Shown: positions 10,919-20,201, numbered from the stretch's first letter. The stretch: DNA of 64,000 nucleotides from Lachnospiraceae bacterium (GCA_910574745.1 CAJTCE010000007.1:62001-126000), one strand, 5' to 3'. A program made the numbers and translations. The notes: generated from the letters alone by a model not told the origin.

Positions 10919-11803
10919 TCATTCCGGAAAATGAATCGTTCCCTGAAGCCAGATAGAACCTTTAAATCTTCTTCCCACAGCCGGTTCGCCATATAAATCT
11001 TCACAATTAATACATATATCCAGCAGCAAATCGTTACATTCGATCGTCATTTGCCAGATTTCTTCTTTTGTCAAAGGATTTCTTACCTTTGCGACATCCA
11101 TAATTTCTCCCAGAATTGCATACTGATCACATTCAACTCCATAGGGCATAAAATAAGTATCCACCAAAGAAAGAATATCTTCTTTTACTATCATTTTGGC
11201 AATACTGGTATAAGTATCCATGTCTCCTAAAGTAAGATTTTCTATAGCATCCTCATCGCCTTTTCTCGCCTGGGCAAGTAAACGGTTTCTGTTATTTGAA
11301 AATCGTTTTCTTCTCATTAAATCATGCTCATTTTTATAAATTGGCATAATGATTTTTCCCTGAGTGGATAAACCTGATAGACTTAAAGATGTTCCGAGAG
11401 CCGGGAGCCTGCTTCCGTGTTCTCTTTTTAAATAACCGATAATATTCTGTACATAAAAGATTAAAGAAACTCCTATTTTAACATCATCACAAACTCCTGC
11501 ATAGGATTCCTTTTCTGCATGACGTTCAACAGAAATATCAGCATAGGAGCTAATCTGATTTCCTCTGAAAAACGGAATATAATAATCAACTACAAAGCGG
11601 TTGTTCTCATCATACTCTCCTCTGACGCTGATACCCATATTATTTCCAAAATATTTGTTGTATTCAGCCAGCATGGCGTCATAATCTAAAGATGTATACA
11701 ATCTTTCGTCTGCATCTTCTACCACTATGGAAATCAATTCATTTTCCTTATTTTTACTCTTTAATTTGCTAAATCCGATTGCTCTTAAATATTTATGCAA
11801 CAT
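10919..11803 (-). CDS. Conserved hypothetical protein, DUF3881-like
   Basis: A 294-residue soluble protein without signal peptide or membrane helix. I tentatively recognise it as the DUF3881 family, found mainly in Lachnospiraceae, from its start (LRAIGFSKL) and its position after serS. Features are an acidic N-terminal third and a basic RRKRFSNNRNRLLAQARKGD segment (about 184-203). It ends in a stretch containing WLQGTIHFP. No catalytic motif is evident and no function should be assumed. The start follows TTGAGGTG. It lies 62 nt downstream of serS across a hairpin, so it may be cotranscribed. Confidence 0.75.
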   Translation of the reverse strand: MLHKYLRAIGFSKLKSKNKENELISIVVEDADERLYTSLDYDAMLAEYNKYFGNNMGISVRGEYDENNRFVVDYYIPFFRGNQISSYADISVERHAEKESYAGVCDDVKIGVSLIFYVQNIIGYLKREHGSRLPALGTSLSLSGLSTQGKIIMPIYKNEHDLMRRKRFSNNRNRLLAQARKGDEDAIENLTLGDMDTYTSIAKMIVKEDILSLVDTYFMPYGVECDQYAILGEIMDVAKVRNPLTKEEIWQMTIECNDLLLDICINCEDLYGEPAVGRRFKGSIWLQGTIHFPE

Positions 11804-11819
11804 GACACCTCAACTAAAG

Positions 11820-11853
11820 GGAATAGAGGCATAAAAATTTTATGCCCCATTCC
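11820..11853 (-). other. Hairpin between serS and the DUF3881-like gene
   Basis: GGAAT (11820-11824) pairs with ATTCC (11849-11853), and inside GGCATAAAA (11828-11836) pairs with TTTTATGCC (11838-11846). It begins 13 nt after the serS stop. There is no U-run, so it may be an attenuator or mRNA 3'-end stabiliser rather than a full terminator. Confidence 0.55.
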
Positions 11854-11865
11854 GCATAAATGCTT

Positions 11866-13155
11866 TTATTCGTGTTTGGGCTTTAATTCAGTCATGCCTC
11901 CCATATAAGGACGAAGCACTTCCGGAATTGCCACTGATCCATCTGCTCTTAAATTATTTTCCAAAAATGCAATCAACATTCTCGGAGGCGCAACAACGGT
12001 ATTATTTAATGTATGCGCAAAGTATTTCCCTTTTTCCCCGTTCACACGGATTTTTAATCTTCTCGCCTGAGCATCTCCCAAATTAGAACAGCTTCCAACT
12101 TCAAAATACTTCTTTTGTCTGGGAGACCAAGCCTCTACATCAAAGGATTTTACTTTTAAATCAGCCAAATCCCCGGAACAACATTCTAAAGTACGAACAG
12201 GAACATCCAAAGAACGGAATAGATCAACCGTATTCTGCCACAGCTTTTCAAACCACATAGGGGATTCCTCAGGCTTACAAACAACAATCATTTCCTGTTT
12301 TTCAAACTGATGGATACGGTAAACACCTCTCTCTTCAATACCGTGTGCTCCCTTTTCCTTGCGGAAGCAGGGAGAATAACTGGTTAAAGTTTTAGGAAGA
12401 TTCTCTTCAGGAATAATTGTATCAATAAATTTTCCGATCATGGAATGCTCGCTGGTACCGATTAAGTATAAATCCTCTCCATCAATTTTATACATCATGG
12501 CATCCATTTCCGCAAAACTCATAACGCCTGTAACTACATTACTTCTAATCATAAAAGGCGGAACGCAATAAGTAAAGCCTCTGTTAATCATAAAGTCCCT
12601 TGCATAAGAAATAACTGCGGAATGCAATCTGGCAATATCTCCCTGAAGATAGTAAAAACCGTTTCCGGCAACCTTTCTTGCTGCATCTAAATCTATACCA
12701 TCAAATCTTTCCATAATTTCCGTATGATATGGTATTTCAAAATCAGGAACAATCGGTTCCCCGTATTTGGTAACTTCCACATTTTCCGTATCATCCTTAC
12801 CAATGGGTACGGAAGGATCTATAATATTGGGAATAGACATCATAATATTCAGAATTTTTTCATCCAGCTGTTTTTCCTGTTCTTCCAATTCAGCCAAACG
12901 GTTGGCGGATGCAGAAACCTGCTTCTTTACTTCTTCCGCTTCTTCCTTTTTGCCTTGTCCCATTAATGCGCCAATCTGTTTGGAAAGTTTATTCCTCTCC
13001 GCTCTGAGATTATCCGCCTCTTTCTGACATTCTCTCTTTTTTGCATCCAAATCAATTACCTCATCCACTAAAGGCAATTTTGCATCCTGAAATTTATTTT
13101 TGATATTTTCCTTTACAATATCAGGATTTTCTCTCAAAAACTTAATGTCTAACAT
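11866..13155 (-). CDS. serS: Seryl-tRNA synthetase
   Basis: A 429-residue class II aminoacyl-tRNA synthetase that charges tRNA-Ser. The N-terminal long coiled-coil arm (about 25-105, Lys/Glu-rich) grips the tRNA. The catalytic core shows motif 2 (SPCFRKEKGAHG) and motif 3 (LNNTVVAPPRMLIAFLENN), plus TSEHSM before motif 2. Length is standard. No T-box leader is visible in the short (53 nt) gap upstream, so it probably depends on an upstream promoter in the HD-GYP/par region or a local one. Confidence 0.96.
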   Translation of the reverse strand: MLDIKFLRENPDIVKENIKNKFQDAKLPLVDEVIDLDAKKRECQKEADNLRAERNKLSKQIGALMGQGKKEEAEEVKKQVSASANRLAELEEQEKQLDEKILNIMMSIPNIIDPSVPIGKDDTENVEVTKYGEPIVPDFEIPYHTEIMERFDGIDLDAARKVAGNGFYYLQGDIARLHSAVISYARDFMINRGFTYCVPPFMIRSNVVTGVMSFAEMDAMMYKIDGEDLYLIGTSEHSMIGKFIDTIIPEENLPKTLTSYSPCFRKEKGAHGIEERGVYRIHQFEKQEMIVVCKPEESPMWFEKLWQNTVDLFRSLDVPVRTLECCSGDLADLKVKSFDVEAWSPRQKKYFEVGSCSNLGDAQARRLKIRVNGEKGKYFAHTLNNTVVAPPRMLIAFLENNLRADGSVAIPEVLRPYMGGMTELKPKHE

Positions 13156-13208
13156 AAAAGTTTTCCTCCTTGCGATTACTTAAAATCATATATTTGAACC
13201 TGAAATTA

Positions 13209-14300
13209 TCAGTGTTCCTCCACCTTTAAAATATAGTATTCCTTTTCCTTCTCTAAATCAACTAAAGTCACAGCTTCTTTTGAAATATTTTTTAACCTGC
13301 TTCCCTTTACCACAATCTGAATAACCGGTCTTCTGGGACTGTTTTCATTCTGTTTGACAACAAGCCCTACAGATCCGTCATCCAATATCAGTCTCGTTCC
13401 TTTAGGGTAAGCGGCTATAAAACTGCATATTGTTTCTATGATCAAATCATAATAATAAATCCCCTTTATTTCTTCCAGATAAGATAATACTTCCCAGATT
13501 TTTCTTTTCTTATAGCCGATACCGCATATCATCTCATCCATAATATCACATACCGCTAAAATCTGTGATAAAACGGAAAGCTGTTCCGTATGCAGGGGAT
13601 ATCCTCCGCCTGTAAGATTTTCATGATGGCATAAAATCATACTCTTTTCCTGTTCAGAAAGCCATTCCTCATTAAATAACACGGTATATCCATAAATAGT
13701 ATGTTTTTTGTATTCTTCCTGCTCTTCTTTTGATAAGCTGCTTAATTCCTTGTTTTCATATTTAACTGTCGTATACCTAAGACCTAAATCATGGAGCATG
13801 GCTGCCGTTCCCAGTTGTTTTATACTACTTTTTTCCAGTTTCATTTTAAGAGCTACAATCATAGACATACTGCAGACATTCAAAGTATGTTCATAAATAT
13901 CAGGTTCCCGCTGCTGTATTTCATATACACATTTTACAACTGCAGGTTCACTTAAAATAACATCTAATATTTCGTTTACAGATTGTTTTAATCCAGATAA
14001 TTCTTTTTCATTTTTATAAATATGCCGTTTTAAGATTTTTCTGACCTGATTTGCGCAGGCCTCCCTGATTTCTATTTTCTTTTCTTCGATTTTTTGTGCC
14101 GATGCCCCCTTGGAATATTCCCTGATTCCTTCTATGCCGTCTTCAATATAAACTTCGGAAACTCCCAATTCCTTCAATTTAAGAATATATTCATTTTTTA
14201 ACAAAGTTCCTTTTCCCAAAAGTACCTGAAGATCATCCGACATGACAGGCTCGGCGATAATATCATTTTCTTTTAACAAATCTACAAATGTCAGTTTCAA
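13209..14300 (-). CDS. HD-GYP domain protein (possible c-di-GMP phosphodiesterase)
   Basis: A 363-residue protein with an HD-GYP domain at about 130-300: H138, H170-D171 in MLHDLG, H200, H225-H226-E227, GGGYP (231-235) and D252. HD-GYP enzymes hydrolyse cyclic di-GMP. Two motif positions differ from the usual HDIGK...HHExxDGxGYP: the Lys after HDLG is Leu, and the Asp before GxGYP is Thr. The metal ligands are all present, so activity is likely but altered specificity is possible. Residues 1-60 resemble the short N-terminal domain seen in other Firmicutes HD-GYP proteins. It starts 2 nt after the DUF4446 gene stop, so the two are cotranscribed. Confidence 0.88.
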   Translation of the reverse strand: MKLTFVDLLKENDIIAEPVMSDDLQVLLGKGTLLKNEYILKLKELGVSEVYIEDGIEGIREYSKGASAQKIEEKKIEIREACANQVRKILKRHIYKNEKELSGLKQSVNEILDVILSEPAVVKCVYEIQQREPDIYEHTLNVCSMSMIVALKMKLEKSSIKQLGTAAMLHDLGLRYTTVKYENKELSSLSKEEQEEYKKHTIYGYTVLFNEEWLSEQEKSMILCHHENLTGGGYPLHTEQLSVLSQILAVCDIMDEMICGIGYKKRKIWEVLSYLEEIKGIYYYDLIIETICSFIAAYPKGTRLILDDGSVGLVVKQNENSPRRPVIQIVVKGSRLKNISKEAVTLVDLEKEKEYYILKVEEH

Positions 14301-14302
14301 AA

Positions 14303-14815
14303 TTATCCTTCTCTCATTGCCATTCTTAACGCTTTTGCTTCTTCCTCTCCCATAGAAATTTCACAATTTCCATCTTTGACCTCTTTTGTATAAGAATAAC
14401 AGCCTTCGCTGCTGTGAACAGAATTTAAAACAAATCCGTCATTATTTTCGTTTAACAAAACAAGACTGAAACTCAGCTTACCACCCATTTGCTGAAAAGC
14501 GTCGTATTTAACAATACCGAGTTTTTGATAGGTTGTTTCCAGCCTTTTATATATATGACGAATTTCTTTTGCATTTTTATCTACAGATTTTTTCAGATAA
14601 TCAATATCTGAAAACAAATTTGAAATTTCCTTTTCCATGCTCTGGGCATCTTTTCCGATCATAAAAGCTTCATAACGTTTTTTCAATTTACTCTGCTTCA
14701 CAAGCGAAACAATGATAATAATAAAGAGAATGAAAATGAATGCAATAAGACCGATAAAAATATATGCAATATCCAAATCGCCAAGGCCAATGCTGTTTAA
14801 TAAATTACTGCTCAT
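14303..14815 (-). CDS. DUF4446 family membrane-anchored protein
   Basis: A 170-residue protein with one N-terminal membrane helix (about 17-38), a coiled coil (about 60-95, SDIDYLKKSVDKNAKEIRHI) and a conserved C-terminal domain starting KLGIVKYDAFQQMGGKLSFS. This matches DUF4446, whose genes usually sit beside parB near the origin of Firmicutes, as here. Function is unknown. Its position suggests a link to chromosome or cell-surface organisation, but this is inference. Confidence 0.87.
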   Translation of the reverse strand: MSSNLLNSIGLGDLDIAYIFIGLIAFIFILFIIIIVSLVKQSKLKKRYEAFMIGKDAQSMEKEISNLFSDIDYLKKSVDKNAKEIRHIYKRLETTYQKLGIVKYDAFQQMGGKLSFSLVLLNENNDGFVLNSVHSSEGCYSYTKEVKDGNCEISMGEEEAKALRMAMREG

Positions 14816-14935
14816 ATTTTTCCTCCAAAGTAATATTCAAAAACTGATTTTGTATCTTCATTTGAAATTTTTGTTTTGTTGTAATGTCATTTAAATTCTA
14901 TTCAGATTTTCATTTAATCTTATTTCTATTTAATC

Positions 14936-15817
14936 CTATTTTAATATTTCCAAAAGTCTTTCCAAATCATCTCCGGAATAGAATTCAATTTCTATTTTTC
15001 CTGATCCGTTTTCCTTTGCTGCAATGGAAACCTTTGTTCCCAGGGATAATTTTAATTTTTCTTCTATATCCTGATAAATGAAATCAAAATTCTTCTCTTT
15101 AGATAATTTCTTTTCCTTAGCCGGTTTATTGATATTTTTAACCAGCTTTTCTATATCCCTGACGCTTAATTTTTCATTAATTATTTTTTTGGCAGTGGAA
15201 ATCTGCTGTTCTGTATCTTCAATTCCCAATAAAGCTCTGGCATGTCCCGTAGTTATTTCTTCTTTCACTACCATTTCCTGTACTTCTTCTGCCAGCTTTA
15301 ATAATCTCATGGAATTAGTAACGGCCGTTCTGCTTTTAGATACCCTCTCCGCAACTTCTTCCTGTTTCAGATGAAATTCATTTAACAGTTTTTTATAAGC
15401 TAATGCTTCTTCAATGGGGTTCAGATTTTCTCTCTGGATATTCTCAATTAAAGAAATTTCTACAATTTCCTGCTCTGTTAAATTTTTAATAATAACAGGA
15501 ACTTCCTTTAATCCTGCAATTTTTGCCGCACGCCATCTTCTCTCGCCGGCAATAATTTCATAATGATCCTTCCTGTCCTGTACCAAAATAGGCTGTAATA
15601 ATCCAAATTGTTTAATGGATTCCGCTAATTCATTCAATGCTTCTTCATCAAAGGATTTACGAGGCTGTTCCCTGTTGGGTTCTACCATTGTTATTTTAAC
15701 AAGAGTTTCCTGCCCTTTTTCCTTTTCAGAAGAACCATTTGCTTTTTTACTATTTTTTACATCATTAGAAACAGGTATTAATGCATCCAGTCCTTTTCCT
15801 AATCCCCTTGCAGCCAT
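14936..15817 (-). CDS. parB: Chromosome partitioning protein ParB / Spo0J
   Basis: A 293-residue CTP-dependent DNA clamp that loads at parS and spreads, organising the origin region with ParA and SMC. It begins with the typical GLGKGLDALIP. The CTP-binding box GERRWRA is followed by the helix-turn-helix (LKQEEVAERVSKSRTAVTNS) that reads parS. The C-terminal dimer domain ends the protein. I chose ATG at 15817, 10 nt after AAAGGTG; an in-frame GTG 4 codons upstream sits too near that site. It lies 4 nt after parA. The cognate parS sites are at 16734-16864. Confidence 0.95.
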   Translation of the reverse strand: MAARGLGKGLDALIPVSNDVKNSKKANGSSEKEKGQETLVKITMVEPNREQPRKSFDEEALNELAESIKQFGLLQPILVQDRKDHYEIIAGERRWRAAKIAGLKEVPVIIKNLTEQEIVEISLIENIQRENLNPIEEALAYKKLLNEFHLKQEEVAERVSKSRTAVTNSMRLLKLAEEVQEMVVKEEITTGHARALLGIEDTEQQISTAKKIINEKLSVRDIEKLVKNINKPAKEKKLSKEKNFDFIYQDIEEKLKLSLGTKVSIAAKENGSGKIEIEFYSGDDLERLLEILK

Positions 15818-15821
15818 AAGC

Positions 15822-16589
15822 TTATTCACCTTTCCTATTCATAATCTCCATTGCCAATTGTCTGTAACTGTCCGCCCCAACGGATTTCGGATCATACATT
15901 GTAATGGGCATCCCATGGCTGGGCGCCTCTGCAAGTCTGATATTTCTGGGTATGATCGTCTTACATATATTTTCACTTAAATGATTTTTTACATTGTCCA
16001 CTACCTGACTGGATAAATTCGTCCTGGAATCATACATAGTAAATACAACGCCTTCCATTTCCAGTTCAGGATTCAGTCTTTCTTTAATTAAATTTACAGA
16101 ATGGATTAACTGGCTCAATCCTTCCAAAGCATAATACTCACATTGAATCGGCACTAATACGGAATTTGCCGCTGTCATTGCATTAATTGTCAGCATACTC
16201 AGCGAAGGAGGACAATCAATAATAATGTAATCGTAATTATCTTTTATCCAGTCAATTTCATTCTTCAATATGTATTCCTTTTCATCTACACCGATTAATT
16301 CAATCTCTGCAGCAGCAAGATTGACATTAGAGGGTAAAACAGAAACATTTTTAATTGCCTCTTTTATAATACAATCTCCGATAGAGCATTCTCCTAAAAT
16401 TAATTCATAAATGGTATTCTCCAGAAAATTCTTATCAATTCCAAATCCACTGGTCGTATTTCCCTGTGGATCAGAATCAATTACTAATACTTTCTTATCC
16501 TTTTCTGCAAGACATGCTGCCAGATTGATGGAGGTAGTTGATTTTCCAACACCGCCCTTTTGATTCGCAATTGCAATAATTCTTCCCAT
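15822..16589 (-). CDS. parA: Chromosome partitioning ATPase ParA / Soj
   Basis: A 255-residue deviant-Walker ATPase. KGGVGKSTT (about 10-18) carries the signature Lys, DSDPQGN follows, and DYIIIDCPPSL is Walker B. ParA binds DNA non-specifically and is driven by ParB to segregate origins; the homologue Soj also acts on DnaA. It is cotranscribed with parB. The parS cluster lies immediately upstream, so ParB bound there could affect expression of its own operon. Confidence 0.96.
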   Translation of the reverse strand: MGRIIAIANQKGGVGKSTTSINLAACLAEKDKKVLVIDSDPQGNTTSGFGIDKNFLENTIYELILGECSIGDCIIKEAIKNVSVLPSNVNLAAAEIELIGVDEKEYILKNEIDWIKDNYDYIIIDCPPSLSMLTINAMTAANSVLVPIQCEYYALEGLSQLIHSVNLIKERLNPELEMEGVVFTMYDSRTNLSSQVVDNVKNHLSENICKTIIPRNIRLAEAPSHGMPITMYDPKSVGADSYRQLAMEIMNRKGE

Positions 16590-16733
16590 ATGTTTCCTTC
16601 CTTTCGGTTCATCCTAACCGACATTATTCTCTCTTTTCACATTCATTTTTGATTATAACACCAATTATTTAGATATTCCACATGAAATATTATTTTATTT
16701 ATCTTACTTTTTCTCTGATTATTTCATAAAAAA

Positions 16734-16864
16734 TGTTTCACACCCTTCTATTTAAAATGTTTCACGATATTTTTACAAGATTTAGTGGTCAATGTTTCAC
16801 GTGAAACACGAGATAATGAAATTTGTCCTAAAAAACAAAAATGTTTCACGTGAAACGTGAAACA
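16734..16864. other. parS: parS cluster (ParB-binding sites)
   Basis: A perfect 16-bp parS, TGTTTCACGTGAAACA, lies at 16793-16808. A second full site at 16842-16857 has one mismatch (last base G) and is extended by an overlapping half site GTGAAACA (16857-16864). Two further left half sites, TGTTTCAC, lie at 16734-16741 and 16758-16765. The cluster is about 10.6 kb from oriC, as expected for Firmicutes. The rest of the 16590-16978 interval is AT-rich with no gene. Confidence 0.95.
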
Positions 16865-16978
16865 CTTTTACTTTATTTGTGATTTAAAATTTATATTTTA
16901 TATATAATATTCTAAATATAACATTATTAAAAATATTTCTATAAAGCTATAATATACATTCAATACTTTTCATTGAGA

Positions 16979-17620
16979 TTAAATATGAATTAAATTATTT
17001 CTAATTGCAAATACCGCAGCTTGTGTTCTATCAGCAACATCAATTTTCTTAAAAATACTGGAAATATGATTTTTTACAGTTCTTTCACTGATAGAAAGCT
17101 TATCTGCTATTTCTTTATTAAACATTCCTTCCGAAACCAAAACCAGAACTTCCAATTCTCTCTTTGTCAAAGCCTTCACTTTTCCCTTATCACTGTTTCT
17201 GGAAATCATCTTAGAATTCAACATCGGAATCATATCCGGCTGTATATAAGATTCTCCGCCCATTACAATTTCAATGGCGTTTATCAATTCAGCAGAACCG
17301 GAATCCTTTAAAACGTAACCGTCAGCTCCTACTTCAATAGCCTTCAAAAGATAATCTACTTCATTATGAACCGTTAATAAAATTACCTTAACATCCAAAT
17401 TCATTTTTTTGATTTTTTCCAAGGTTTGTAAACCATTGTTTACCGGCATATTAATATCCAACAACAATAAATCCGGCTTTTTATCTTTTAAAACAGATAT
17501 ACATTCAAGCCCATCGGATGCCATACCTACAACCGATATGGAATCTTTTAATTCCAATAATTGTTTAATCCCTTCCCTTACCATTTTATGATCATCTGTA
17601 ATCACTACGTTAATTTTCAT
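16979..17620 (-). CDS. NarL/LuxR-family response regulator
   Basis: A 213-residue two-domain regulator. The receiver has acidic D9/D10, phospho-acceptor D55 (LLLDINMP), T83 and K105. A LuxR-type helix-turn-helix follows (about 151-200, LTKRELEVLVLVSEGMFNKE, then SERTVKNHISSI). It is encoded 15 nt after the kinase and forms a two-component pair with it. The pair sits between parS and a hydrolase gene. The target genes cannot be deduced from the window. Confidence 0.92.
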   Translation of the reverse strand: MKINVVITDDHKMVREGIKQLLELKDSISVVGMASDGLECISVLKDKKPDLLLLDINMPVNNGLQTLEKIKKMNLDVKVILLTVHNEVDYLLKAIEVGADGYVLKDSGSAELINAIEIVMGGESYIQPDMIPMLNSKMISRNSDKGKVKALTKRELEVLVLVSEGMFNKEIADKLSISERTVKNHISSIFKKIDVADRTQAAVFAIRNNLIHI

Positions 17621-17635
17621 AAATCTGTCGCCCCC

Positions 17636-18295
17636 TTATGTTGTCGCCGGAATTATCACAGTGATATGAAAACCCTTATTCAAATCCGAATGAATATCAA
17701 TGCTGCCGCAGATCATTCTGACTCTTTCTTTCATTATCGCCAAACCAAAATGATGTATTTTGCAAAATTCTTCTTTATTGCACCCTATGCCATCATCATC
17801 AATAGAGACTTTATAAAAATCTTCTTTGTATCTTTTAATATTAATTTCAGCATGAGACGCTTCTGAATGTTTTAATATATTATTACATGCTTCCTGAATA
17901 ACTCTAAAAATAGCTAATCTTTTATTATCATCTAAAGCGTCCAGCTTGTCTTCTATATCATAAGTAAACTTTATATTGGAAAAAGATTTCAAATGCGATA
18001 TATATTCATCTAACGTTTCTTTAAAACCTAAATCTGTAATTATCATAGGTTTTAATTCATAAAGTATATTCCTGGCATCCGCAATTGTTTCTTTTATGTT
18101 TTTGGATAAAGCCGCTAATTCCAGCTTTGCTTTAATGGAATCTTCATCTATATAATGTAAAATTAATTCTGACTGATAAATTGTGTGTACAAGGTTTTGT
18201 ATAATCGTATCATGTAACTCATGAGCAATTCTGGCTCTTTCATTTTCCAAAATAGTAAGAGGTAAATTATACACTTCAGACTTTTCACTCTTCAT
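17636..18295 (-). CDS. Sensor-less NarL-type histidine kinase
   Basis: A 219-residue kinase made only of a HisKA_3 dimerisation/phosphotransfer domain (ERARIAHELHDTIIQNL, H28) and an HATPase domain (N-box VIQEACNNILKHS, then DDGIG and FGLAIMKER). There is no signal peptide, membrane helix, PAS or GAF domain, so it is cytosolic and must receive its signal through a partner or from metabolites. The start follows GGAGAT. It is the first gene of the two-gene operon with the response regulator. Confidence 0.9.
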   Translation of the reverse strand: MKSEKSEVYNLPLTILENERARIAHELHDTIIQNLVHTIYQSELILHYIDEDSIKAKLELAALSKNIKETIADARNILYELKPMIITDLGFKETLDEYISHLKSFSNIKFTYDIEDKLDALDDNKRLAIFRVIQEACNNILKHSEASHAEINIKRYKEDFYKVSIDDDGIGCNKEEFCKIHHFGLAIMKERVRMICGSIDIHSDLNKGFHITVIIPATT

Positions 18296-18425
18296 GGAAA
18301 ATCATCTCCTAATATTAATAATATAATATAATAAAAGATAAGAAAAGAGATAAATCTTAAAAAAATCAAAATTATTGTAAGAAAAGAAGAAATCAATTAT
18401 AATAAAAAGAAAAGGATTTGATTTT

Positions 18426-19370
18426 ATGAAAAAAAATTATAAAACAATTGCATTGTTGGGAATTTCTACAATTACCGGATTACATGTAATAAACAGATTA
18501 TATTATTCTTATGCCAAATCTAAAGAAATATTAAACAGAACAGAAAACAATTTTTATGACTGGCGCTTTGGTAAAATAAGATATCAAAAAAAGGGGAACG
18601 GAAATCCTGTCCTTCTTATTCATGATCTTGAAATAGGAAGCTCTTCTTATGAATTTTATAAATTAATTGATGAACTTGCAAAAACAAATGAAGTATATTC
18701 TATTGACCTTCTTGGTTATGGAATATCTGAAAAACCGGCATTTACCTATACAAATTTTTTATATGTCCAACTGATAAATGATTTTATTAAAAATATTATC
18801 AGAAGAAAAACAACTCTTATTACTTCCGGGGATTCTGCTTCCATCGGCGTTATGTCATGTCATGCGGATCCTGAATTGATTCAAAATCTGATTTTTATCA
18901 ATCCAAAAAATATCAGCAAATATAATCTGATACCCAACAAACGTTCCAAAATAACAAAATATATAATCGAATCTCCTATTTTTGGAACCTTTATATATAA
19001 TTTGATCAGTAATAAAGAAAATATTATAAAAAATTTTAAAGAAAATTATTATTATGATTTTACAAACAGTAAATTAGAAGAAATATATGCATATCTGGAA
19101 TCATCACATTTAGATGACTACAATTCCAAATATACTTATGCAAGCTCAGAAGGAAGATATTTAAATATTAACATCTATCAGGCTCTTAAAAATATTGACC
19201 ACAGCATTATGATCATTTTAGGAAAAGAATATGAAAATGCAGATATGATCAAGGATGGATATTTATCCTGCAACAGTGCGATTGAAGCGTATGAAATTCC
19301 TGAAACTAAAAAACTTCCTCATTTGGAAAAAGCGGAGGAAGTTGCAGAAAAATGCAGCATATATCTTTAA
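18426..19370 (+). CDS. Alpha/beta-hydrolase fold protein
   Basis: A 314-residue alpha/beta hydrolase of unknown substrate. An N-terminal hydrophobic segment (about 6-22) may anchor it. The fold is visible in NPVLLIHD (60-67), VYSIDLLGYGISEKP (90-104) and the nucleophile elbow GDSAS (135-139, S137). The usual elbow is GxSxG, so the last Gly is replaced by Ser. A plausible catalytic His is H299 (KKLPHLEKAEEVAE). Base composition is very AT-rich. It is the only plus-strand gene between dacA and dnaA and stands alone. Confidence 0.8.
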   Translation: MKKNYKTIALLGISTITGLHVINRLYYSYAKSKEILNRTENNFYDWRFGKIRYQKKGNGNPVLLIHDLEIGSSSYEFYKLIDELAKTNEVYSIDLLGYGISEKPAFTYTNFLYVQLINDFIKNIIRRKTTLITSGDSASIGVMSCHADPELIQNLIFINPKNISKYNLIPNKRSKITKYIIESPIFGTFIYNLISNKENIIKNFKENYYYDFTNSKLEEIYAYLESSHLDDYNSKYTYASSEGRYLNINIYQALKNIDHSIMIILGKEYENADMIKDGYLSCNSAIEAYEIPETKKLPHLEKAEEVAEKCSIYL

Positions 19371-19448
19371 AAATATATAAATTTACAAATATCTTCAAGC
19401 AAAAACATTTTCCTGTTGTATATAAAATAAACTTACATAATGCATAAA

Positions 19449-20201
19449 TCAAGTCAGGGGTTCCTTAGCAGGGAGCCCCGCTTTTCTGGGATACTTTTTG
19501 GGAGTATCCTTTTTCTTTTGAATGATTACCAGATTTCTATAATAATTACTTTCCGGCAATGTATATTCTATTTGTTTTGTTATGACTCCTCCTAAAATGG
19601 AAAGAGCATTGTTAGCAATTGCTAACTCTTCTGATATTTTCTCAGATTTATAGGGAATAAACAAACCCTTTATTTTTACAAAGGGAATACAATATTCGGA
19701 TAAAGTGCTCATATTGGCAACAGCCCTGCTCAATGCCAAATCGAAACTATTTCTATAATCTTCTTTTCTGGCAAAATCTTCTGCTCTTCCATGAACAGCA
19801 TTAATTCCTTCCAAGTGCAATTTTTCTATTACTTCATTTAAAAAATTAACTCTTTTATTTAAAGAATCCAAAAGCGTTATTTTCAGATTCGGAAAAACAA
19901 TTTTTAAAGGAATTCCGGGAAAGCCTGCTCCCGTTCCTACATCAATAACAGTTAAAACATCTCTTTCCGGATTTTTTCCTGTTATACGAAAAATTTCTTC
20001 TTTTGCCTTTATAAAAGAAATACTGTCAATAAAATGCTTTTTGCAGACTTCATCAAAATCCGTAATGGCAGTCAAATTCATAAAAGAATTCCATTCCGTT
20101 AATAATTCATAATAAGTAATAAACTGACTGATCTGAATATCTGATAATTCAATATGAAGTTCTTTTAAATCTTTATAAAACTGTTCCATCTGATATTTCA
20201 T
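19449..20201 (-). CDS. rsmG: 16S rRNA (guanine527-N7)-methyltransferase
   Basis: A 250-residue RsmG (GidB). It methylates G527 of 16S rRNA with SAM; loss gives low-level streptomycin resistance in other bacteria. The SAM motif VIDVGTGAGFPGIPLKI and the ALSRAVA motif are clear. The C-terminal PKKYPRKAGLPAKEPL is the usual RsmG ending. It is preceded by a 190-nt AT-rich gap after mnmG. Confidence 0.96.
   Translation of the reverse strand: MKYQMEQFYKDLKELHIELSDIQISQFITYYELLTEWNSFMNLTAITDFDEVCKKHFIDSISFIKAKEEIFRITGKNPERDVLTVIDVGTGAGFPGIPLKIVFPNLKITLLDSLNKRVNFLNEVIEKLHLEGINAVHGRAEDFARKEDYRNSFDLALSRAVANMSTLSEYCIPFVKIKGLFIPYKSEKISEELAIANNALSILGGVITKQIEYTLPESNYYRNLVIIQKKKDTPKKYPRKAGLPAKEPLT

Noticed and set aside
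13156-13208. T-box leader before serS
   Set aside because: The gap is only 53 nt, with no T-box sequence or specifier stem.
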